Source: Pegea sp. RAD2-039
Lineage: Eukaryota > Chordata > Thaliacea > Salpida > Salpidae
Length of the DNA stretch: 64,000 nt
Assembly: GCA_034620365.1 (NCBI GenBank)
Contig: JAQGEQ010000258.1
Coordinates: 496,001 to 560,000 of the forward strand
Reading direction: 5' to 3'
Position 1 is the first letter of the stretch, and every line of letters starts with the position of its first letter. Position numbers and translations under genes: made by a program. Below the pieces are notes generated by a model, which was not told the origin of the DNA, did not search any database, and saw only the letters and a list, made by a program, of their open reading frames with translations. Of the stretch, positions 52,706 through 64,000 are shown in pieces.

Positions 52706-55700
52706 GTTGCAGGTGAGACTTCGTCATTTAATTTAAAAATAATTAAAATTGTTGTCATAAAATTTTGAATCTCATAAAATGTATTATATATTGAAAATAC
52801 TTGAATAAAGTATTTAGACATCGATAAAAAAATTAAGAAAGTTGTTTATGAAAAGAGTGAGTTTATTTTTAATAAAGTTTTAAGTTCTAATTAATATAAA
52901 ATATAAAATTTCCTTTAGTATAAATTAACTAGATATATTTATTCTTTCCCCAAAACACTATAAAATTTTTGTCTATAAGTTGATAAATGTTTTTACTAAA
53001 ACTTTGTATATGATTTTCTCTAATTCTGATTACTATTTTTATAATTTATTTTTACTTAGTTTGGAGATTAATCAATTAAAATTATGACCTTGAATGTATC
53101 AAATAGGTATAAACTTTTTTATTATCTATAAGATTTACTTTCCATATGAAACTATTTTTCACTTAACCACTTCAATTGATAAACACTAGATGATCTTATA
53201 CTAAAGGCTTTTTTATTCTTAATTTATTTTTGTAAGCATTATGATACTTGAAATCATCAAATTTATTATGAAGATTTATACTTGGTATCATTAAAACATG
53301 TGATCTGATAACTTCAATGAATTCTGAACTTAATCTGTGTTTCTAATTTTGATCAAATAATGTGTTTTATAACATTAAAGTATAATATAATTTTATTGAG
53401 ATAGATTAAAAAAACTTTCTATGATTTTCAGTGACAGTTTTTTCCATGATTTTGCTGATGAAGATCTAGACGATGAGCCTGAGTTTGATGTAAGTCATGA
53501 TTTTATGTTAAAGTTAATTTAAATAACTTTACTGATGTATATTTCACATACTTTGAATTTAGGTTGTCTAATTATACCTAGAATTAAGGTGTATTTGAAA
53601 AAAATGTTTATCTTTTGTTTGTTTTCATTTTTTTAGACTAAACAGTCAGTCGGGGGTATTGATATTTTAAAAGAATCGATACAAGCTGCTAATATCACCG
53701 AAGACGACTCGCTCGGTTTTCAATCTTTTGATACTTATTGTTTTTCTAATGATGACAATAATTCCACATGCGATCTCACCTTTAATGTGAACGCAAGTAA
53801 TTTTAGCCAAGACCAAACACTATTTGACACAAGTCAGTATTTAAACCTTGGCACTGATCCCAAATGTGATATCGAACAGAAATCATTTGAGAGGTCAACC
53901 AAATCACCACCGGTCACTGGGTCTTGTCAAAATGTACAACTGGCTTCTAAACCTGATAATTCAAATATTTCTGGATATGACAATTCTAATCAACACTCAG
54001 TTAAAACTTCAGAAGTAAATTCGTTAAAATGTGCAAGTAACCCAACTCGATCTTTAGTGGTCAACTCACAAACTGTTAGTAGCAATCGGCAACCTGTATA
54101 TCAAGTTTCAAACCGAGCAAATAAGCGAATTGTATTAGTAAAAGCTTCCGAACCTAAAGTAGTTAATTTACAAGCATTGAATATTGTTCCTGTTGTAAGT
54201 GGACAGCCATCGAAAAATGAACAGAAAGTCGATAGTGGAATGAACAGCTTAACAGTTTTGCTTCCCAACAATTCTGTCGATGTAACTCAATCTAAAACAA
54301 TGTGGAGTTCGCCAATTTTATCAAAGTCCACAGAAAGTTCAAAAATCAATCAGAGATACAGTTTACAAGTGGATTCAGAAGACATTTCGCTATCACATCT
54401 TACTCCATCTAATTCCTCACAGCAACAATTGACCTCACATTCAAAAGAGCAATATTACATTGCTAGCTTACAGCAGGGATCTTTACAGACTCATTCAAGA
54501 TCTACTGGCCAAGTGATGATTAGACCCATTAAAAGTATAGTACAGACTTCTCAGTCTAAGACAAAGTCCAGTCCTTTTGTCGGTATGAGGATAGCTAGCG
54601 TCAACATCCCAATAAGTGCTTCTTCAAATTGTCTTACTGGGCAGACATCAGTAGTCAATGGTTCACTATTATCTTCAAAAAATTACGATAAACAGAAACA
54701 ATTTGTTCGAAATAAAAGCTCAACTGATAAGATAGTGAAATATGTATTTGGAAATCAAAAGTTTGGATTCCATCAAAAGAATCAATCTAAAAAAGTACAA
54801 CTTCAGAAAGTCGTTACGCAGGTCATTATTTTACTTTTATTGTTTTCTTTTTTACTAGAAATGTTTCGGTTGTAAATTTTACAAATATATAATCTTCCCT
54901 CATAAATTGTAGGAGTCTTCAATTAAATCTCCTTGTGCCACTGATCTCTTAGATTTAAGCAAAACTATTCGTAAAGAATGGAAAGGTAATTCATACGTCA
55001 ATGCAACTCCTACTGGTGCTACTATAATCGATAAGGTTCGTTTTTATGTTCAAATGTTATTTGGATGTGTCACCGATGAAATATTGAAACTTGTTGAATT
55101 TTACATTTGAATGATTTGTGTAATTTATTACCAATTTTTAATATTGTAGCAGTCTAGACCAGCACCTACCCGAACCACCCACCACACATTCCGTATCGAC
55201 CCTGGTCTCACTGCAAATCAAATGCATCAAGTTGAAAAGGCGATACGCGAAAGATCAGGAAGTCTAAAAGTAAATTGAATTGATGTAATTGATCAAATTA
55301 AAACTGTTCAATGATTAAAAATTGTCTGAAGTAAGCAGCAAATGATAGTTGGTTGTTTTTAGAGCTTCAATCCTCAACAAAAGCAGTTCCACTCTGCATT
55401 TTGGGCACACATCCATTCTATGGAGCAAACAATTCAGGATTATTACATTCGAAACCCGCACTTATTTTCACAAAAGGTGAATGAACATTTTCGGCAAAAA
55501 TCGAATTTCAATTTTATGAAACAGGTGAACAAACATTTTCTAAAAACCAAGAAAGCTTTTCTTCTTGTAGTCAAGGCAACTACTGCTCTTGTGCTCAACA
55601 CTTCATCTTCTAATTCATTTTCATCCAAAGTAATTTTGACATTTGTAAAAAATGCGGCGGCGGCAACATTGATTTTAATTTTTGTTGTAAAATCAGATTG

Positions 55701-56790
55701 ACAAATCAGCCAACCATCCAACAATATCATTGACCAGATCCAACTACAGAAGTATGTCTCCTTCTCTTTGTAAGCCTCAAACCACTGACCTGAACAGAAC
55801 AGCCATCAAAAGACCAAACACAAATAACATCTTTATTAAAAGAGACCCAGAAATAATTCCACTTAAAAGACCCTCCATGTAAGTTTTCCAGTTACTCTTT
55901 GTAGCAACTTCCAGTCTCATCTCTTTCTAGGATTGAACAAAAACTTCAGGAGCATCAACAACTTGCAACAAGCCCAGACACTACCACTCCCTTCCGTAAT
56001 GTTCACGATTGTATTCAGAGATTACTTCCTTTTCACGTTTATAATGTCCCAGAGGTTTGTTGATCAGCGATCTCAGCTACTCCTAGTTAAAGATGAAGTG
56101 TTTTAGGTCCCGCAGTTGGATTTTGATGAAAGTGAAGAGCTTTTTGATCAAATTTCAGGAAATACGTTTGATAAAATGTTTCGAATGTATGCCAAATACC
56201 ACGAGCTCTTCTTCAAAGACGCAGCTGTAAGACTATTTGCTGATTCTGGAAATGATTTTTTGATTGAACTGCTTCTGTAGAGACAAGTTTCATCACCTGA
56301 CGCAGTTATGTTAGATCGAATATTTTTACAAGATGAACGCCAGAGATTTATTAAAGAGAAGAACAACATCTTAGGTGAGTTTCTATCAAATCTTCAATTA
56401 CTCATCTTAAATAGTTTTGTAGCTGATATTTTCAACTGTCCTTCAATTTCATCATCAATTGAAGATTGTTTGATTACAAACCAAATATTCGAATTACTTC
56501 ATCTGAATAATTAAAAACTTTCTACTTTTCTACAAATCTTTATAGATAATCCAATTCATCTGATCAAATATCTTCGAGAAGACAATGCCAGAGAAGCCCA
56601 TTTAGCAAAATTTCTAAAAAGTTAGTCTTACTCTCGAAAAGCTTTGATTTTTATTCTCAACTTTTAATCAGCTGAAGCGTATAGAAAAGCGGAAGCGTTA
56701 AAAAGTCCTTCTGCACAATCTTCTGTTAGCGAAAACCCATCAATAGAAAATGAAGTACTTCTCCAGCAAGCTGTAAACAGCATCTTATAG
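52675..56790 (+). CDS. BICRA: BICRA/GLTSCR1 homologue, subunit of the non-canonical BAF complex
   Basis: Twelve coding exons: 52675-52712, 53432-53489, 53637-54821, 54913-55035, 55150-55269, 55363-55476, 55697-55878, 55931-56054, 56107-56226, 56281-56374, 56546-56620, 56672-56790. The sum is 2352 nt in one frame, 783 aa. Near the N-terminus, DSFFHDFADEDLDD resembles the acidic start of BICRA, and DILKESIQAANITE (41-54) is almost the vertebrate DILQQSLQEANITE. The large third exon encodes a low-complexity Ser/Gln/Asn/Val-rich region. Residues about 628-720 are the conserved GLTSCR1 domain (RLLPFHVYNVPE; a KYHELFF helix; SSPDAVMLDRIFLQDERQRF). The protein ends LLQQAVNSIL, like the vertebrate AVNSIL ending. 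Family role: nuclear; the domain anchors the protein in the GBAF/ncBAF remodeller with SMARCA2/4 and BRD9. The single invertebrate gene cannot be split into BICRA and BICRAL. Alternative donors exist after residue 546. The exon at 52675 begins, with its leader, at 52659. Confidence 0.93.
55477..55696 (+). other. BICRA intron with two tandem, in-frame donor sites
   Basis: The donor at 55477 (AAAAG|GTGAATGAACATTTTC) is repeated 48 nt later at 55525 (AACAG|GTGAACAAACATTTTC). Both join the next exon in frame, and the 48 nt between them are open (16 codons, VNEHFRQKSNFNFMKQ). The frame stays open almost to the acceptor, so intron retention would end the protein at 55699-55701. Confidence 0.6.
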
Positions 56791-56799
56791 CACAAGACT

Positions 56800-58470
56800 T
56801 GCATCCACTTTCAATCTACTTTGAGGTTGATTAGTTTTACATGATATACGTCAATCCGTCTGTAATTCTGATTTTTACTTTTTTAAACCATCGTGTTGCT
56901 TTTAAATAATAGTCTCATGATACTACACTAATTGTTAGTGGCATCAAAGGTCGGATGTTGTTCGCCAAGCTCCAACTGCTGGTTAATTTTAAAGATATGT
57001 TTTCGTATAATTGTATACTAAGTTGGAGATCGTGATTTTTTACAGTGCAGTACTGAAGTATATTTATAAAAATAATTTATGTATGTGTTTTACTCATACT
57101 GCGATTGTTCGAGTAAAGAGAAGTTGAAATACTAGAAGAACAAATCTTCATCATTAAGTTATTGAAGTGTGATGAGCCACTGCTGCTATGATTAAGATGT
57201 GTTGATCTGTTTCCTCCGAAACAAACAAGTTCTTATATTTATTTTCAATTCTATATCGTGATGACGTCAGATCTTTGGTGCTTTCTGATTATTCACCTCG
57301 TAAAACTACATCAACATTCGCTTCAATTTGCACTAAATATTTCTTTTCCTTACGACTAGAAGAGAGCTTTTAAACTAACATCTAACTGAACCGATTTTCT
57401 CGTCGATCGTTAACAGTTTTTTATTAAATTTCTGATTTGAATCAAGTTATTTATACATCTACAACAAATGATTAAGATAAAAATCAAACTTAGAAATGTT
57501 ATTTGTCAAAGATTTGAAAAATATTAAAAAGATCCTCAAAATTAGTTTCTCAAAACTAGTTACATATTATTTAGTTTATATTTAATTTGTGATAATGATG
57601 ATCTTAAAAATACCTAGGATATTCCTAAGGACTACAAGAGCTTGTCTAACGTTTTGAAGAAACATTTCACGTGATCAAAAATAGAATATCAAATTTCACA
57701 ATTAAATTTGAAGATGATGTCATCATGTTAGACAACTATTTAACTAATTTTTGAAGCAACCAAAATCCAGGGGTCTCATTGAAAGTTATTTTGTAATTAT
57801 CGAAAGAGACTTGCCTCAACTAATTAGTCCAGAACCGTTCAGCTGATTTTTCAAAGATTTAAAAACTAACCTCATAAAATTCTAAGACTTTCAACTGGCA
57901 TTTGATTTTCTTATTTCAAAATAAATTTTTTTCTAAAACTGAACCTAAAATGGCTTACCTCCGGCAAAACTAATATGCCAACTACTGATTATAAAAACTG
58001 ATTTATAATATCTTTAATATTGTTCATAGATTTAAAAAAAATAAGTTTCAGTCGAAAAATAAACTGAACAATTATTGATCACTAGTTTTTCATAAACTGA
58101 TAGAAAACAAACTGAAATTGTGTCCTCAAATCCACCAGCAATTAATTGTACTTAGTTTTCTTCTAGTTCTCAAGTTTATTCAATTTAACACTACAACAAA
58201 ACAAAATTTAAAAATACGTTACTTAATTTCTATTTTAAGATTATTAGTATACCAAAATAGAAACTGAATCGCCACAGCTATTTATACATATAAATTAGTT
58301 GATAAAGAATTATGAAATATTCATTGTACAGTTTCAGGCTGGTTTCTTAATTAGTCCAATTATGAAGCAGATGAAATATACAAATAAGACCTATTTAAAA
58401 ATACAATGAAGATAAATCTATTAGTATGATATTTGAATTTTTTATATTTTAATCACGGCTGATAAGATCT
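56800..58470. other. Convergent intergenic region after BICRA
   Basis: Holds the BICRA 3'UTR (not delimited: no AATAAA close to the stop) and AT-rich DNA. No gene recognised. Confidence 0.45.
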
Positions 58471-58479
58471 AACTTGATC

Positions 58480-58770
58480 TAATGAGATGAAGCAACGGTA
58501 AAAATATCAAGCCTCATAAAACATCTACTGAAAACATAGAAGATACAACTATCGAGGATTACTTCAAACAACCAGCATATTGTGGCTCGCTTAGATACTC
58601 TAGTTGAAGTCTCCCCTCCACAACAGTAGGGATAAAATCTGAGAGATTTGGAGTCTATCATTGAACAGCTACAGCAGCAGGTACAATTCCCTGAAACTCG
58701 ATGAAGCAGCTGCAACCAACCGGAGGTTTACAGCCAACGACAGCAGCAAATCAGCAGTCAGCTACCCGCT
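58480..58770. other. GC-richer island without an intact frame, possible old insertion
   Basis: Composition differs sharply from the flanks. The plus strand reads in broken pieces with a Gln-rich segment (EQLQQQVQFPETR, and later QRQQQISSQ), and the minus strand has a 78-codon Cys-rich frame (58479-58715). Neither matches a family I know. A decayed retroelement gag or an exon of an unseen gene are both possible. Confidence 0.3.
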
Positions 58771-59325
58771 CACAACTAAAGTTGTACAAAATATCGAATT
58801 TGAATTTTGACATTTTTGTAGTTTCTCTAAATCTTTTAGAAAATATCTCGAATTGTTGAATTAAAATAAGTTTCAAAATTAATTTTCGATTTTGTCATCA
58901 AAACAATAAGTTAGATAAATGATGAAGTACAATGACCGGAAATATCAGAATTTATTATAGATAGTCTGATAGAAATGAGGCAAAAACCTTTTGATAAAGA
59001 CTTTGCTATTAATCAGAAGGGCGGGAGATTAAACTATTAAAAAGAAGCAGAGAAAAAAATTTCATCTTGCTAGCCTAGGTCATAGACTAACAGGTTTATA
59101 ATAAAGGCATAATAAAAGTCGACTGTAGACAGTAAATATCTGAAAAATTTTCTTTTATGAAAGAACGAAGATTAACCAGTGAAGTTACTAAGCTTAAAAT
59201 GGCGGCGATGATGCAAGAAAGTGTCAGAAAGTTCCGAGGGTTGATTAGCAAACAATTATCAAATGAATAGATTTAAAATGAGGAGCTAACAATCATAAGA
59301 AGTTTCATATTTGTGTATTACCATA

Positions 59326-59366
59326 GTGGTGAAACACCACACCAGGTTACCGTGGTTACACACCAC
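59326..59366 (-). ncRNA. Two small hairpins in the SRSF2 3'UTR
   Basis: 59326-59340 reads GTGGTG AAA CACCAC, a perfect 6-bp stem. 59352-59366 reads GTGGT TACAC ACCAC, a 5-bp stem. Both lie within 100 nt downstream of the SRSF2 stop on the minus strand. They are possible RNA structures or protein-binding repeats; function unknown. Confidence 0.4.
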
Positions 59367-59416
59367 ACGAACCACTAGCCAATCAGTTGAGCAACTACTG
59401 GAAATATCTCCGTGAA

Positions 59417-60117
59417 TCAATCTCTGCTAGAATAAGATGAAGATCTTCGAGACTTCGAGCGGCTACGGCTGCAGAAAAAAATTTGTTTATAATTTCATTT
59501 TAAAGTTTGAAGAAACAGCATCATCAATAGATGAAGAACAAACCTATTTCGAGAAGCAGAACGCCGGCAGTCTTTATCATAAGACCTAGAGCTTCTAGAT
59601 CTAGAACGTCTTTGAGACCTAGATCGAGAACGAGATACAGATCTAGAATGAGATCTAGAACGAGATCTGGATCGGGAGTAACTTCGACCGTAAGAGCGAC
59701 TCCTTCTGCCTCGTCTGCCATAATAAGATGATCTACCCACAGCACGATTTCTTCCATATTCTCGAGGCTCTGGTGGTCTGGCATACTTTGCCATAGCAAC
59801 GCGGAGTTCACGACCATCCAATACTTTGCCGTCCATACCTTCCATCGCATCTTCAGCATCACGTTTGTCATAAAATCTCACAAATGCAAAACCTCTGCTT
59901 TCTCTTGAATACCTAAAACATAAACGATAAATTTATACTCAAAAAACTTTTCAAATCTTAAAACTCACGGATCTCTAGGAATGTACACATCGCCAACTTC
60001 TCCATACTTCTCAAAGGCTCGTTTTAAAGTGTCTGGAGAAGTCCTATAAGTGATGTTATCAACTTTCAATGAATGCATATGATCCACCTGTAAAGGTGGC
60101 CTACTACGATATGACAT
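59417..60117 (-). CDS. SRSF2: SRSF2 (SC35)-type serine/arginine-rich splicing factor
   Basis: Three minus-strand exons: 60117-59969, 59912-59544, 59468-59417, with introns of 56 and 75 nt. The total is 570 nt, 189 aa plus TGA (human SRSF2 is 221 aa). One RRM spans residues about 14-93, with RNP2 LKVDNI (17-22) and RNP1 RGFAFVRF (56-63). The run DKRDAEDAM and LDGRELRV are typical of SRSF2. A linker (PPEPREYGR) and an RS domain from about 117 to the end (long SRSRSR runs) follow. Family role: binds exonic enhancers and recruits the spliceosome in the nucleus; the RS domain is phosphorylated by SRPK and CLK kinases. An acceptor-like GATTTTTAG ends only 4 nt before the ATG. If the last intron is retained, the RS tail is replaced by a hydrophobic end stopping at 59495-59497. 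Other open frames over the RS region are shadows. Confidence 0.95.
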
Positions 60118-60123
60118 CTTTCT

Positions 60124-61560
60124 AAAAATCATTTGGTGGTTAGTTGATAAAAGTCAATTATGTATTGAAATATAAACAACTTCTCATATTTAAGTGAAAA
60201 TTATGGTTTAAAGTGGATGTTATAAACTTGTATCTGATAAATAAATATCCTAAAAAGCTTTTGATCTAAACTTAAATCATGATTATAGCAAAAAAATTTT
60301 AAAAATAAAAAAATAAAAAACACTTACAAAAGAAAATAAAAAATTATATAAAGATATAACTATAATAATTCTATAAAATTACTAATAGAATTTGAAGTTT
60401 ATACTTAATAAAATCATATTATAAAATGTTGCATTAATATTAAAACTAATTGAATTCATACAAATTTTAAACAAAAATATATATAAACATCAAAAGATAG
60501 ATATATCAAATAATAAAACCTAGAACATAAAAATTTACCTAAACTTAAAAATCAAAAATAAGATATATACTTTATATAGTCTATCAATTGTATAATTCAT
60601 AAAATTATTTCTTTTTAAAGTAATTTTGTTAATAAACTAGTTTTTCAAAAAATTACTTAATACTACACAATTATTTTTCTGAACTAAGTAGAATTAAACA
60701 TATTATATTTGATTATAAAGTATATAAACTTATACATTATTGCATTAACATCCAAGAATATATAAATCAAATAAATATTTCACATTTTCATGAAATTATT
60801 TCTAATAGCTTTAAGAAAATGATTTTAAAACTTATTTGAAGTCAAGCTATATATGTGAAAATTTCATGAAATAAAAAGAAAATGTATAAAAATAGAAATA
60901 TTAAAGTTGAAATGTTCCAAATAAGAAATGATTTAGGTCAATTTTAGAAATTTAATTCGTTTAAATTTAAAGTATATTTAATTAGATAGGTAAATTATTA
61001 AATATATTTACTTTTAAAACATTACAAATCAGTCAAAAAATAATATTAAACTATGGTGAATAAAAAGTAACAAAATTCTTTATTTTTATAACAAATATAA
61101 TTTGTTTAAAAATTCTAGTGTTAAAATTTAGAAAGAATTATTAAAATATTAAATAAACATTTTAAGAAAATAAATTATTGCTAGTGGTAAATACTCATAA
61201 ATGACTTATATCTATCTTTTTTTTAATATAATTTTTTGAGGTGTATACAAAGCTGACTTAAATAATGAAAGATACACCAAGTTACAAAAAAATCAAACTA
61301 AGAGGCTCATACATAAAATATGATAAAAAAAAGACTTGAAAGGAAATATAAAAGATAAACCCCAAAGACAATAGTAGAAATATAAATAAAAAGTATGGGG
61401 AAAATATGAAATCTTTAATTAAATATGGACGCTTTAAGTAAAATAAGTTATAAAAAATTATTCTGTAAGGCGTATACAATTAATTAACATATCGATAACG
61501 CAATGAAACGATATAAAAGTCAGCATGAGGAACAAATGTACGAGATAATAAAAAACAAAG
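60124..61560. other. Upstream region of SRSF2, very AT-rich
   Basis: Probably holds the SRSF2 promoter and leader. No other feature; the minus frame 61282-61479 is Phe/Leu-rich noise. Confidence 0.45.
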
Positions 61561-61794
61561 GTAATCAGAAGCAGTAGCAGCACAGCTTGCCGTTAAGCCT
61601 AGAATAGAAAGCTGCTGTGTAAATCAACCATTTTAACGGCTGGTTCCCGCATTTCTGTGGTACGAAGGTTTTGGCTTTAAGCAAATATTTGCATTTAAAG
61701 TCAGACTCGAGAATGAATTAATTACATCCATATCACTTAATTTACTAAAAATTTAAAGAAATTATTTAAAGTTAAATTAAATCATAAATTGAAA

Positions 61795-63275
61795 CCAATA
61801 TATATTGATATAGTATCTAAGGCTATTTCTTCTCTAAAATCAACAGTTTCCAACACCCCAGATCAAATCCCAGCTTTGTTTTTAAGAAAAAGTACTTCTT
61901 CTTTAGCGCTACCCTTATCGCTACTCTTTAACATGACTCTTAAGCGGGGAAGACTTCCATAAATTTGGAAGAATGCTATTATTATTCCAATTTATAAGAA
62001 GGGTCCCAGAAACACTGCACTTAACTACATACCAGTTTCGCTGACTTCGGTTATCTGCAGAACTCAAGAACACATCATTCACAACCATATTACTAGCCAT
62101 TTGACGGAGCATCATCTAATATCTGATGTCCAGCATGGCTTTGTTAAGCAAAGATCTTCTTTGACTCAACATCTCACTTTTTCAATGAGCTTACAGCTCA
62201 TCACGAAAGTAATACTCCATGTGACATCATATACCTTGATTTTGCTAAAGCTTTTGATTCTGTTCCACACAACAAGCTCATTACTGTATTGAAAAACATA
62301 AAAATCAGCAACTCTATCTTAAAATGGATTGAAGATTTCTTATCAGGTAGAACCCAACGAACCCGTGTAGAAAGATCTTTATCTACTCCTAGTAAAGTCA
62401 CCAGCGGCGTTCCTCAAGGTTCCGTCCTGGGTCCACTTCTCTTTTTGATTTTCATTGAAGACCTCATCAGAAGACTAATAACAGTAGACAATGTCAGTGT
62501 GTTTGTGTATGCAGACGACATCAAGCTATTATCTGGTTCTCACTCAAAACTCCAAACTGCACTAAATATTGTAGAAAACTGGTCTACGAATTGGCAACTT
62601 AAAATCCAGCCAACAAAGTCTGAAGTTATAACATTCTCCCGTAAGCCAGCTGCTAACTTCAGCAACCAGTACTACATCAATGGATCTATTCTTGAACGAG
62701 TATCCTCAGTCATAGACCCCGGCATTACTCTGACATCTGACTTCAAATGGCACAGTTATGTTTCCAGAATCTTTGGAAAATCTATCAAGCTTGTCCACCT
62801 CATCATAAAGACTTTTAATTCTAAAGATCCATGGTTTTACGTCAACCTTTTCAAACTGTACATACGCCCTATTCTTGAATACAATGTCAGTGCATGGATG
62901 CCATATCAAGTTGGTGATATCAGAAAAATCGAATCTGTTCAGGCAACATTTACGAGATTGGTTTGCAGGAAACTTAATATCAAATACGAGAGTTATAAGC
63001 ATCGTCTCAGCTTCTTCAATCTAGATACTTTGGAGATCCGAAGAATTAAATACGACCTTATTCTGATTTTTAAAATTATTCACAACCTATTTGATCTTCA
63101 GTTTGATGACTTTTTCTCCATTAGTCCCCCCCTCAAGTTATATCAACTTAGAAGACATAAACTACACCTTAATAAGCCCACTCCACCAGCTACGTTAACC
63201 AGATTAAGTTTTTTCTCATACCGCACAATCAGTACATGGAACAATCTGCCATCAGAGATTGTCATGTCAAAATGA
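61795..63275 (+). pseudogene. LINE reverse transcriptase with a stop and a frameshift
   Basis: The first segment (about 61795-62180) has DQIPALFLRK, IWKNAIIIPIYKKG, LNYIPVSLTSVICR and LISDVQHGFVKQRSS, which are conserved RT blocks. It is broken by TAA at 61960-61962. Near 62178-62182 one base seems missing from a T run, after which the other frame continues with CDIIYLDFAKAFDSVPHNKL, then (from 62289) SGVPQGSVLGPLLF and the catalytic YADD (Y codon at 62508), and the thumb/C-terminal part (FKLYIRPILEYNVSAWMPY, FFSYRTISTWNNLPSE) to the stop at 63273-63275. The second part is intact over 328 codons, so the copy is fairly young but not functional. Confidence 0.85.
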
Positions 63276-63417
63276 CTTATGCTGTTCAAGAAAAAGCTGA
63301 ATTGTTATAATATCGCCAACATTGCCATTTCTAAACTGTGAATTTTTCTCTTTTACAATACTATGATTCTGTGCAATTCTTCATTGTCATATGCTTTTTC
63401 GTTTACACGTCAAATAG

Positions 63418-63513
63418 ATCTAATTTGTGAGAATGTGTGTTAGCGAGAGGTGCTCTCTTTAGGCACCCTCCTTCACATTTATTGTAATAAATAAATAGAA
63501 TAAATAAATAAAT
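63418..63513 (+). repeat. LINE 3' terminal segment with hairpin and TAAA tail
   Basis: The 80-nt block shared with 39671-39750, containing GGTGC-(9 nt)-GCACC, and the AATAAATA tail. In related LINEs the 3' end is what the element's own reverse transcriptase recognises. That role is inferred here. Confidence 0.75.
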
Positions 63514-63515
63514 AT

Positions 63516-64000
63516 GAAATGCTAAGATGGCAAGGCTTGTAAACCATTATAGAATAGGAAAACTAGAGAAAGTATTAATAACAATTACTAAAGCTTAACT
63601 AATTGTTCAGAATACAGCAAGCTTACTTAAGTGTAGAAATATCAGAAATAAAAATATAAAAAATATAACTAATTTCTTATTCTTTCAAAAATCAAGAGAC
63701 AACGCTCATTTGATTTTGAAGAGTATATACAGCACCAGAAAGCTACCAGCACAATTTCTCAGTTACTAGCTCACTCAGTAAATAAAAAAGGCAGAGGATT
63801 TATTAGTAAAGATAATCATAATTAGAATACTACAATAAGATATATTATTGTACGCATCAATTTTTTTCTATACTTATTGATAGCAATCTAAAATGGACCC
63901 CTAGCAGATTGCATTAACAGCATAAAGACGAACTTATCTCTGAATTGACTAAATGCATTTTGTTTCTTTATTTATTTTTGTTTATTTGCCTATCTGCTGC
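63516..64000. other. AT-rich end of the window
   Basis: Nothing recognisable. Confidence 0.5.

Larger units (their letters stand above)
61795..63515 (+). mobile_element. 5'-truncated non-LTR retrotransposon (LINE, Jockey/CR1/L2-like)
   Basis: It starts inside the reverse-transcriptase region and ends with a 3'UTR and a TAAA-type tail. No endonuclease domain is present. The 3' end (63418-63497) is identical to the solo copy at 39671-39750. The type of RT and the short-repeat tail suit the Jockey/CR1/L2 group; I cannot place it more precisely. Confidence 0.85.

Noticed and set aside
55443..55730. 95-codon minus frame over a BICRA exon and intron
   Set aside because: Antisense to a supported exon, with no recognisable domain.
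59524..59871. Extra frames on both strands over SRSF2
   Set aside because: Produced by the repetitive Ser/Arg codons of the RS domain.
62706..63002. Minus frame within the LINE
   Set aside because: Antisense to the intact reverse-transcriptase frame.
1..64000. CRISPR arrays, prokaryotic operons, riboswitches, rRNA
   Set aside because: No regularly spaced repeats, ribosome-binding sites or rRNA-like sequence; the window is intron-bearing animal DNA.

Overview
This window is AT-rich (roughly three quarters A+T by eye) nuclear DNA from an animal. The genes have many introns with GT..AG borders, from about 54 nt to more than 6 kb. The proteins I can rebuild are metazoan regulators: an ACK/TNK2-type tyrosine kinase, a Grainyhead transcription factor, the ubiquitin ligase COP1, the chromatin protein BICRA/GLTSCR1, and the splicing factor SRSF2. 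The exact phylum cannot be read from the sequence. Splice-acceptor-like sites a few bases before several start codons would fit a lineage with 5'UTR introns or spliced-leader trans-splicing.

Layout. (1) 1-8476 (+): 3' part of an ACK/TNK2 gene, with a 6 kb intron and then a cluster of exons ending in the C-terminal UBA domain. (2) 8.5-21 kb: AT-rich intergenic DNA with one tRNA-derived SINE candidate (about 9648-10047), a SINE/LINE-tail element (about 15465-15820) and a cluster of perfect palindromes (17042-17111). (3) 21252-37960 (+): a complete grainyhead gene, rebuilt as 17 coding exons and 663 aa with no frame break. (4) 39.6-43 kb: an 80-nt solo LINE 3' end, then a decayed LTR retrotransposon (gag, zinc knuckle, protease remnants) flanked by diverged direct repeats. 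(5) 44202-44438 (+): a possible two-exon gene for a 46-aa protein of unknown family. (6) 46558-48450 (-): COP1 as one uninterrupted exon. (7) About 50.5-56.8 kb (+): BICRA/GLTSCR1 homologue, 12 coding exons and 783 aa, with candidate 5'UTR exons upstream. (8) 59417-60117 (-): SRSF2 homologue, 3 exons and 189 aa, convergent with BICRA. (9) 61.8-63.5 kb (+): a 5'-truncated, frameshifted non-LTR retrotransposon whose last 80 nt match the solo copy at 39671 exactly.

The host genes are not an operon and do not form one pathway. ACK is a cytoplasmic signalling kinase, Grainyhead controls epithelial genes, COP1 is a ubiquitin ligase, BICRA belongs to the non-canonical BAF remodelling complex, and SRSF2 acts in pre-mRNA splicing. 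I saw no prokaryotic feature, CRISPR array or clear tRNA/rRNA gene, and nothing I would call a wholly new biological system. The most unusual items are the possible 46-aa gene, the intronless COP1, the duplicated in-frame splice donors in BICRA, the palindrome cluster, and the shared LINE/SINE 3' hairpin.
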